This document shows, piece after piece, positions 8,972 to 14,825 of a DNA stretch of 64,000 nucleotides. The notes under the pieces were generated by a model. It was not told the origin of the DNA. It made no database searches and worked only from the letters and a program-made list of their open reading frames with translations. Source of the stretch: Methylibium sp. NZG. Its GTDB lineage: Bacteria; Pseudomonadota; Gammaproteobacteria; Burkholderiales; Burkholderiaceae_C. Numbering within the stretch: the stretch's first letter is position 1; each line of letters starts with the position of its first letter. The DNA is taken from NCBI GenBank assembly GCA_001263235.1, contig LGRD01000005.1, positions 62,001-126,000 on the forward strand, read 5' to 3'. Made by a program: the position numbers and the translations under genes.

Positions 8972-9559
8972 GTGAGCACGCCCATCACCCGAGACAGCCT
9001 GATGACGCTGGAGGCCTACGCCAAGATCCGCAAGACTGCCCGCACCGAGTTCATCGCCCACCGCAAACTGCGCAGCGTGCACCTGGGCGAGCACCTCACC
9101 TTGCAGTTCGAGGACGAGAAGACGATCCGCCGGCAGATCCAGGAGATGCTGCACATCGAGAAGATCTTCGACGAGGAAGGCATCCAGAGCGAGATCGACG
9201 CCTACGCCGCGCTCGTGCCCGACGGCAGCAACTGGAAGGCCACCGTGCTGATCGAGTACCCCGATGCGCACGAGCGCAAGCGCGAGCTGGCGCGGCTGAT
9301 CGGCGTGGAGGACCGGCTGTTCGTCGAGGTCGAAGGCCACGCCCGCGTGTATGCGATCGCCGACGAAGACCTGGACCGCGAGAACGCCGAGAAGACGTCG
9401 GCGGTGCATTTCGTGCGATTCGAGTTGGGCAAGCCCGCGCGTGACGCCGTGCGCGCGGGCGCCGCCGTCAAGATCGGCTGCGACCACACCCACTACCCGG
9501 CCCACATGACCGTGCCGGCCGAGACGCTCGCCAGCCTGGCAGGCGACTTGAAGGGCTGA
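8972..9559 (+). CDS. DUF3501 family protein
   Basis: A 195-residue soluble protein starting at a GTG 13 bases after the Fe-S gene. It shows the family features I recall: an N-terminal helix ending in RTEFIAHRKLR, the LTLQFEDEKTIRRQIQEML stretch, and a C-terminal region (VKIGCDHTHYPAHM, about 170-183) with Cys-Asp-His and further His residues that could bind metal. The biochemical role of DUF3501 is unknown; constant company with rubrerythrin and the Fe-S protein suggests peroxide defence. The tight spacing indicates translation from one mRNA. Confidence 0.85.
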   Translation: MSTPITRDSLMTLEAYAKIRKTARTEFIAHRKLRSVHLGEHLTLQFEDEKTIRRQIQEMLHIEKIFDEEGIQSEIDAYAALVPDGSNWKATVLIEYPDAHERKRELARLIGVEDRLFVEVEGHARVYAIADEDLDRENAEKTSAVHFVRFELGKPARDAVRAGAAVKIGCDHTHYPAHMTVPAETLASLAGDLKG

Positions 9560-9682
9560 GCCGCCAAGCGCCAAGCGCCACGCGCTGCGTGGCCGAAGCG
9601 GCAATCGTTCCGGTCTTGCGCCTGATCTGCGGCGCGGTTCTTGCTGCAAGCTGCGCGAGTTCGTTGCGCCTGCCGCCAGCCC

Positions 9683-10285
9683 ATGCCCGCCACACCGTCC
9701 GCCCTGCGCGTCCTGCTGATCGACGATGGTGCGCACCGCGTGCCCCTGATCCGCGACGAACTGACGCGCCTGGGCTACGTGGTGGTGGGCGTGCTCGACT
9801 CGGCCACGCTGATCCACGACTGCGTGGTGCAACTCGCGCCCGACGTGGTCATCGTCGACAGCGAGTCGCCCACGCGCGACACGCTCGAACACCTGGCCAC
9901 GCTGTCGGCCCACAACCCGCGGCCGGTGGTCGTGTTTGCCGAAGACGATGACGAGAGCCCGTTGCGGCTGGCGCTCAAAGCCGGCGTCAGCGCGTACGTG
10001 GTGGCCGGGCTGCAGCTGCAGCGCCTGGCGCCGGTGCTCAACGTGGCGATCGCGCGCTTCGAGCAGGACAAGCTGCTGCGTGCGCAACTCGAAGACGCCC
10101 AGTCGCAACTGTCGGCGCGCAAGACCATCGAACGCGCCAAGGGCGTATTGATGGAGCAGGCCGGGCTCAGCGAAGACGCCGCCCACAAGCACCTGCGAAA
10201 GCTCGCGATGGACCGCGGCTTGAAGCTGGCTGACATGGCTGAACGCATCATCGACGCGCGCGACCTGCTTCGGCCGGCTGGTTGA
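9683..10285 (+). CDS. nasT: ANTAR-domain antitermination regulator (NasT-like)
   Basis: A 200-residue response-regulator-like protein. Residues 1-120 are a receiver-like domain (LRVLLIDDGAHR start, VVIVDSES at the phosphoacceptor position) and about 125-195 form an ANTAR RNA-binding domain (SARKTIERAKGVLMEQ, then the helical DAAHKHLRKLAMDRG and LADMAERIID). ANTAR proteins bind paired hexaloop hairpins in leader RNA and prevent termination. Exactly such a leader lies 165 bp downstream, ahead of the nitrate genes, so this protein very likely switches that operon. The usual nitrate-sensing partner NasS is not adjacent. I chose ATG 9683 (MPATPSALRV), which begins right at the domain. Confidence 0.88.
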   Translation: MPATPSALRVLLIDDGAHRVPLIRDELTRLGYVVVGVLDSATLIHDCVVQLAPDVVIVDSESPTRDTLEHLATLSAHNPRPVVVFAEDDDESPLRLALKAGVSAYVVAGLQLQRLAPVLNVAIARFEQDKLLRAQLEDAQSQLSARKTIERAKGVLMEQAGLSEDAAHKHLRKLAMDRGLKLADMAERIIDARDLLRPAG

Positions 10286-10356
10286 GCCACCGGCGGGCTC
10301 GACCCACCGCGGCGATGCTGCGGTGCACCAAATCAGCCCACGACCGCGCAGCCGCG

Positions 10357-10373
10357 TGCGCGCCGGTGGTGCC
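10357..10373 (+). promoter_or_regulatory. Candidate NtrC enhancer site
   Basis: TGCGCGCCGGTGGTGCC partly matches the NtrC consensus TGCACC-N5-GGTGCA (TGC-C on the left, GGTGC on the right). It lies about 67 bp upstream of the sigma54 element. A second, half-site-like GGTGCACC sits at 10322-10329. The match is imperfect, so this is tentative. Confidence 0.4.
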
Positions 10374-10423
10374 TTGGCGTGCAAATGTCGCGGGCCACAC
10401 CCTGGCTTCACCACGCTTCGTGC

Positions 10424-10440
10424 TGGCACGGCTTGTGCAA
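10424..10440 (+). promoter_or_regulatory. Sigma54 (-24/-12) promoter of the nitrate operon
   Basis: TGGCACGGCTTGTGCAA fits the RpoN consensus TGGCACG-N4-TTGCW at all key positions (GG at -24, GC at -12) except one T in the -12 block. The predicted start point is near 10450, just before the first leader hairpin. Nitrogen-limitation control through NtrC would be expected. Confidence 0.75.
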
Positions 10441-10449
10441 CTGGGTTTC

Positions 10450-10610
10450 AGCAGGGCCCCACAACGGCGTGGGGCTCCGAGCATCTGGAATCGGGCAAAG
10501 GCGTCCGACCTCGGGTTGTGTACAGCGCGTCTGTTCGCAGCCCCGGGGTCGAGGCGCCTTTTTTGTGTCTTGGTTTGTGGTTCGTCATCCGAGCCGTCTA
10601 GGAGTAGTGC
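10450..10610 (+). promoter_or_regulatory. ANTAR-responsive antitermination leader with two hexaloops
   Basis: This leader holds hairpin P1 (GCCCCAC 10456-10462, loop AACGGC 10463-10468, GTGGGGC 10469-10475) and hairpin P2 (TCGGGC 10491-10496, loop AAAGGC 10497-10502, GTCCGA 10503-10508). Both six-base loops have A at position 1 and G at position 4, the ANTAR recognition pattern. The 3' arm of P2 is also part of the 5' arm of the terminator at 10500-10564, so the two structures exclude each other. Binding of the NasT-like protein to P1/P2 should let transcription proceed into nrtA. The whole 10286-10610 gap carries no gene, only this control region. Confidence 0.85.
10500..10564 (+). terminator. 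Intrinsic terminator (attenuator) in the nitrate leader
   Basis: The 5' arm GGCGTCCGACCTCGGG (10500-10515) pairs with the 3' arm within 10541-10558 (CCCCGGGGTCGAGGCGCC; GGCG:CGCC, CGACC:GGTCG, CGGG:CCCG) and is followed by TTTTTT at 10559-10564. It overlaps hairpin P2, as expected for an attenuator, and lies 46 bases before nrtA. Confidence 0.8.
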
Positions 10611-11852
10611 ATGGTCAGCGACGAGGGGCTCATGAGCGAGAAGCGACGCCAGTTCATCAAGAACACCGCGGCAGTGGCCGTGACCGCAGGCGTCGTCCCC
10701 GGGGCGTGGGCGGCCGGCTCGGACGCGCCGGAGAAGAAGGAAGTGCGCATCGGCTTCATCCCGCTGACCGACTGCGCGTCGGTGGTGATGGCCTCGGTGC
10801 TGAAGTTCGACGAAAAATACGGCATCAAAATCATCCCCAGCAAAGAAGCCTCGTGGGCCGGTGTGCGTGACAAGCTCGTCAACGGCGAACTCGACATGGC
10901 GCATGTGCTCTACGGCCTGGTCTACGGCGTGCACCTCGGCCTGGGCGGGCCCAAGAAGGACATGGCCGTGCTGATGACGCTGAACCAGAACGGCCAGGCG
11001 ATCACGCTGTCGAAGAAGATGGCCGACAAGGGTGCGGTGGACGCCCCCAGCCTGGCGGCGCTGATGGCCAAGGAGAAGGGGGACTACACGTTCGCCCAGA
11101 CCTTCCCCACCGGCACGCACGCGATGTGGCTGTACTACTGGATGGCATCGGCCGGCATCAACCCGATGAAGGACGCCAAGGTCATCACCGTGCCGCCGCC
11201 GCAGATGGTCGCCAACATGCGCGTGGGCAACATGGACGGCTACTGCGTCGGCGAGCCCTGGAACCACCGCGCCATCATCGACGGCATCGGCATCACCGGC
11301 ATCACCACGCAGGACATCTGGAAAGACCACCCCGAGAAGGTGCTCGGCGCCACCGGCGAGTTCGTCAAGAAGAACCCGAACACCGCGCGCGCGGCGATCA
11401 TGGCCATTCTGGAGGCCGGCCGCTGGATCGACGCGGGCCTGCAGAACAAGAACAAGATGGCCGAGACGATCGCCGAGAAGGCGTACGTCAACACCAGTGT
11501 CGACGCGATCAACCAGCGCATCCTGGGCCGCTACCAGAACGGCCTGGGCAAGACCTGGGACGACCCGAACTACATGAAGTTCTTCAACGACGGTGCGGTG
11601 AACTACCCGTACCTCAGCGACGGCATGTGGTTCCTGACGCAGCACAAGCGCTGGGGCCTGCTGAAGGACCACCCCGACTACCTGGCGGTTGCCAAGTCCA
11701 TCAACCAGACCGAGCTCTACAAGCAGGCCGCCGCGCAGGTGAAGGTCAACGTGCCCAAGAGCGACATGCGCAGCAGCAAGTTGCTCGACGGCGTGGTGTG
11801 GGACGGCAGCAACCCGGCCAAGTACGCCGATTCGTTCAAAGTCAAGGCCTGA
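10611..11852 (+). CDS. nrtA: Nitrate ABC transporter substrate-binding protein
   Basis: Periplasmic nitrate/nitrite-binding protein of the NrtA family, 413 residues. It starts with a Tat-like signal (EKRRQFIK at 10-17, then an alanine-rich hydrophobic stretch ending GAWAA) and continues with the CmpA/NrtA core (VRIGFIPLTDCASVVMA, VGEPWNHRAIIDG). ATG 10611 follows AGGAGTAGTGC; an internal ATG at 10632 would also keep the RR motif. It is the first gene after the attenuator and is followed by permease and ATPase genes. The export signal argues against it being the cytosolic sensor NasS, a close paralogue. Cyanate or bicarbonate relatives exist, but the nirB/nasA context supports nitrate. Confidence 0.9.
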   Translation: MVSDEGLMSEKRRQFIKNTAAVAVTAGVVPGAWAAGSDAPEKKEVRIGFIPLTDCASVVMASVLKFDEKYGIKIIPSKEASWAGVRDKLVNGELDMAHVLYGLVYGVHLGLGGPKKDMAVLMTLNQNGQAITLSKKMADKGAVDAPSLAALMAKEKGDYTFAQTFPTGTHAMWLYYWMASAGINPMKDAKVITVPPPQMVANMRVGNMDGYCVGEPWNHRAIIDGIGITGITTQDIWKDHPEKVLGATGEFVKKNPNTARAAIMAILEAGRWIDAGLQNKNKMAETIAEKAYVNTSVDAINQRILGRYQNGLGKTWDDPNYMKFFNDGAVNYPYLSDGMWFLTQHKRWGLLKDHPDYLAVAKSINQTELYKQAAAQVKVNVPKSDMRSSKLLDGVVWDGSNPAKYADSFKVKA

Positions 11853-11891
11853 GCCCTCTGCCAGCGCTCATCCAACGCAAGGGAGTTCACC

Positions 11892-12800
11892 ATGGTCAGT
11901 GCCGTATTCCATTCGCCGCTGGGGGGCCAGCCCAGCCCCCCGGGCGCTGCCGCGCCTGGGGCGGCGCCGCATGCCAAGGCGGTGCCCGCCGAGCCGGCGC
12001 CGGCGAGCAAGCCGGCGCGCGTGCCCTTCGACTGGCGCGGGTTGTGGCTGAAGGTCTTGCCGCCGGTGATCGGCATGGCGTTGATGGTGGGCATCTGGGC
12101 GCTGTTCACGATGAACAGCAAGACCTTCCCCACACCCGCGGCCACGTTCGAGGCGGCGGTCAAGCTCTTTGCCGACCCGTTCTACAGCAACGGGCCGAAC
12201 GACCAGGGCATCGGCTGGAACATCCTGTTCTCGCTGGAGCGCGTGGCGGTGGGCTTCGGGCTGGCGGCGGCGGTGGGCATTCCGCTGGGTTTCATCATCG
12301 GCCGCTTCGAGTTCATCAACCGCATGTTCTCGCCGCTGATCAGCCTGCTCAAGCCGGTCTCGCCGCTGGCCTGGTTGCCGATCGGCCTGCTGGTGTTCAA
12401 GGCTGCCAACCCGGCGGCCATCTGGACCATCTTCATTTGCTCGATCTGGCCGATGGTGGTCAACACCGCGGTGGGTGTGCAGCGCGTGCCGCAGGACTAC
12501 CTGAACGTGGCGCGGGTGCTGAACCTGAGTGAGTGGAAGGTCATCACGCGCATCCTGTTCCCGGCCGTGCTGCCGTACATGCTGACCGGCGTGCGCTTGA
12601 GCGTGGGCACGGCGTGGCTCGTGATCGTCGCGGCCGAGATGCTGACCGGCGGCGTGGGCATTGGCTTCTGGGTGTGGGACGAGTGGAACAACCTCAACGT
12701 CAAGCACATCATCATCGCGATCTTCGTGATCGGCATCGTGGGGCTGGCGCTGGAGTATTTGCTCATCACGCTGGCCAAGCGGTTCAGCTTCGCGGACTGA
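11892..12800 (+). CDS. nrtB: Nitrate ABC transporter permease
   Basis: Inner-membrane permease, 302 residues. After a proline/alanine-rich cytosolic start (1-45) there are about six hydrophobic segments, and the EAA-type loop is visible around residues 195-215 (VARVLNLSEWKVITRILFPA). The family is the NrtB/SsuC group of binding-protein-dependent permeases. GGGAGTTCACC precedes the ATG. It lies 39 bases after nrtA and 9 before the ATPase, clearly one transcription unit. Because the operon has a single ATPase gene, the permease probably works as a homodimer. Confidence 0.9.
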   Translation: MVSAVFHSPLGGQPSPPGAAAPGAAPHAKAVPAEPAPASKPARVPFDWRGLWLKVLPPVIGMALMVGIWALFTMNSKTFPTPAATFEAAVKLFADPFYSNGPNDQGIGWNILFSLERVAVGFGLAAAVGIPLGFIIGRFEFINRMFSPLISLLKPVSPLAWLPIGLLVFKAANPAAIWTIFICSIWPMVVNTAVGVQRVPQDYLNVARVLNLSEWKVITRILFPAVLPYMLTGVRLSVGTAWLVIVAAEMLTGGVGIGFWVWDEWNNLNVKHIIIAIFVIGIVGLALEYLLITLAKRFSFAD

Positions 12801-12809
12801 GGAGCCGGC

Positions 12810-13610
12810 ATGAATCATTTCATCCAGGTCGAGAACGCCGAGATGGTGTTCACCACCAAGAAGGGCAGCTTCCACGCACTGCGCGAGATCGACCTCACCG
12901 TCGACAAGGGCGAGTTCATCACATTGATCGGCCACTCGGGCTGCGGCAAGTCGACCTTGTTGAACCTGATTGCCGGGCTGACCTTGCCCACCAGCGGCGT
13001 GCTGCTGTGCGACCAGCGCGAGATCAACGCGCCCGGGCCGGAGCGCGCGGTGGTGTTCCAGAACCACTCGCTGCTGCCGTGGTTGAGCTGTTTCGACAAC
13101 GTGCACCTGGCGGTCGAACGGGTGTTCGGCGAGCGCGAGAGCAAGGTCCAACTGAAGGCGCGCACCGAAGCCGCGCTCGCGCTCGTGGGCATGGGCCACG
13201 CGCTGCAAAAGCGCCCGCACGAAGTCTCCGGTGGCATGAAGCAGCGCGTGGGCATTGCGCGCGCGCTGGCGATGGAGCCCAAGGTGCTGCTGATGGACGA
13301 GCCCTTCGGCGCGCTCGACGCGCTCACACGCGCGCACCTGCAGGACGAGTTGCTGAAGATCGTCGCCCGCACCCAGAGCACGGTGGTGATGGTCACGCAC
13401 GACGTGGACGAGGCGGTGCTGCTGTCCGACCGCATCGTGATGATGACCAACGGCCCGGCCGCCACCATCGGCGAGATCCTGCGCGTGGACCTGCCGCGCC
13501 CGCGCCACCGCGTCGAACTCGCTGAAGACCGCCGCTACGTGCAATGCCGCAAGGAGGTGCTCGACTTTCTGTACACACGGCAGGGGCATGTCGAGAAGGC
13601 GGTGGCGTGA
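12810..13610 (+). CDS. nrtD: Nitrate ABC transporter ATP-binding protein
   Basis: Cytosolic ATPase energising the NrtAB transporter, 266 residues. Walker A GHSGCGKST (41-49), Q-loop FQNHSLL (near 83), signature VSGGMKQR (139-146), Walker B VLLMDEP (159-165) and the switch His in VTHDVDE are all intact. It corresponds to NrtD; the NrtC form with a C-terminal substrate-binding-like regulatory domain is absent, so uptake inhibition by internal nitrate through NrtC is not expected. The stop overlaps the ATG of the next gene (TGATG), indicating translational coupling to the GAF protein. Confidence 0.92.
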   Translation: MNHFIQVENAEMVFTTKKGSFHALREIDLTVDKGEFITLIGHSGCGKSTLLNLIAGLTLPTSGVLLCDQREINAPGPERAVVFQNHSLLPWLSCFDNVHLAVERVFGERESKVQLKARTEAALALVGMGHALQKRPHEVSGGMKQRVGIARALAMEPKVLLMDEPFGALDALTRAHLQDELLKIVARTQSTVVMVTHDVDEAVLLSDRIVMMTNGPAATIGEILRVDLPRPRHRVELAEDRRYVQCRKEVLDFLYTRQGHVEKAVA

Positions 13611-14764
13611 TGGCCATGATGGGTGAGGGCGAGCAAGCGGGCCGAGCGCCGGGCCGCTCCCAAGCCGGCCCGCATCCCCTTGGGGGATCGGACGACGTAC
13701 TCGTCGGACGAGGGGCCGTCAAAAAGACCTTCATCAAGGCGACCGAGTTCTGGGTGCCCAGCCGCGACCGCAGCTTCCTCGAATACGGCGGCGGCCTGTA
13801 CGGCACGGCCACGCGCTTCGGTGCGTTGAGCAAGACGCGGTGCTTTGCGCGCGGTGAGGGCCTGCCCGGGCAGGCCTGGGAGGCCGGCCACCCGATCGTG
13901 CTGCGCCAGTTCGTCGGCTCGTACTTTCAGCGCACCTCGGCCGCGCACGCCGAGGGGCTGACCTGCGCGATCGCGATGCCGATCTTCGCGGGCGAATTCC
14001 TCACCTCGGTGCTGGTGTTCTTCTGTGGCGACAACGACGAAGACCAGGCCGGCGCGATCGAGCTCTGGCACAACGACCCGGCGCTGTCGAAGGACATGAC
14101 GCTGGTCGACGGCCACTACGGCAACACCGGCGATGCGTTCGAGTTCATCTCGCGCCGCACCAGCATCCGGCGCGGCCACGGCCTGCCGGGGTCGGCCTGG
14201 GGCAGCGGCATGCCGGTGTTCCTGGAAGACCTGGGCAAGGCCAGCGGCTTTCTGCGCGGCGACACGGCGGTGAAGGTCGGCATCAACCGCGGCTTTGCGG
14301 TGCCCTGCCCGGCGGCGCGCGGGCAGATGTTCGTGCTGGCCTTCCTGTCGGCACGCGCCACGCCGATCGCACGGCGGGTCGAGGTGTGGGAGCGGTGGGA
14401 CGAGCCGGAGGCCAACGCTCACGCCCATGCCCATGCACATACCCATGCACATACCCATGCGCCCGCCAACCCATCGACCGCAGGCCGGGCCGACCGCGCC
14501 CCCGGCCCGCAACTGCGCCGCGTGTCGGGCTTCTGCGAGGTGCTCGGCTCGCTGGCGGCCAGCGAACCGTCGCTGTCGCTGCAACACGGGCAGGGCACGA
14601 TCGGCCAGGTGCTGCTGACCGGCGTGCCCGGCGTGAGCAACCACGCCGACACCGAGCCGCTCGGCCTGGGTGCTGCCGCCCGCGAGGCGGGGCTCACGTC
14701 GATCGCCGCCATCCCGGTCGTTCGCGACGGCCGGATCGTGGCCTGCGTCGCCCTCTACTTTTGA
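13610..14764 (+). CDS. GAF-domain protein embedded in the nitrate operon
   Basis: A 384-residue soluble protein, translationally coupled to nrtD (TGATG). Two GAF-like regions are visible: about 38-255 (starting KTFIKATEFWVPS, with repeated GLPGQAWE/GLPGSAWG motifs typical of GAF domains) and about 290-384 (GQGTIGQVLLTGVPG, then IAAIPVVRDGRIVACVALYF). They are joined by a histidine/alanine/threonine-rich linker encoded by a short tandem repeat (14421-14460). There is no enzymatic output domain. Residues 6-37 are encoded by a dispersed palindromic repeat (13625-13720) that entered in frame. Placement between nitrate uptake and nitrite reduction genes suggests a signal-sensing role, perhaps towards the orphan NasT; this is inference. 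Confidence 0.8.
   Translation: MAMMGEGEQAGRAPGRSQAGPHPLGGSDDVLVGRGAVKKTFIKATEFWVPSRDRSFLEYGGGLYGTATRFGALSKTRCFARGEGLPGQAWEAGHPIVLRQFVGSYFQRTSAAHAEGLTCAIAMPIFAGEFLTSVLVFFCGDNDEDQAGAIELWHNDPALSKDMTLVDGHYGNTGDAFEFISRRTSIRRGHGLPGSAWGSGMPVFLEDLGKASGFLRGDTAVKVGINRGFAVPCPAARGQMFVLAFLSARATPIARRVEVWERWDEPEANAHAHAHAHTHAHTHAPANPSTAGRADRAPGPQLRRVSGFCEVLGSLAASEPSLSLQHGQGTIGQVLLTGVPGVSNHADTEPLGLGAAAREAGLTSIAAIPVVRDGRIVACVALYF
13625..13720. repeat. Dispersed palindromic repeat (family A), in the GAF gene
   Basis: On the reverse strand it reads a GACGA...TCGTC palindrome, CCCCCAAGGGG, then GGCTTGGGAGCGGCCCGGC. The last block matches 41541-41564, and the GACGTACGTCGTC-like palindrome plus C-run/G-run matches 44363-44397. 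Here it is translated as about 30 residues at the start of the GAF protein. Confidence 0.7.
14421..14460 (+). repeat. Short tandem repeat encoding a His-rich linker
   Basis: Imperfect tandem copies of CCCATGCACATA/ACGCCCATG encode alternating His-Ala/His-Thr dipeptides (about residues 271-286 of the GAF protein). The run could bind metal, or may only be slippage-prone low complexity. Confidence 0.6.
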
Positions 14765-14825
14765 TGAACCCAGCGCAGCTCGGCACCCGCCGCACCGGCC
14801 GCCAGCGCACCGTGGAGCGAACCGC

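Noticed and set aside
10611-11852. NrtA-like protein as the cytosolic sensor NasS
   Set aside because: An RR-containing export signal and the following permease and ATPase genes indicate a transport binding protein.
14421-14460. Tandem repeat considered as a CRISPR or minisatellite
   Set aside because: Only about 12-bp imperfect units with no spacers; it is in frame and encodes a His-rich linker.
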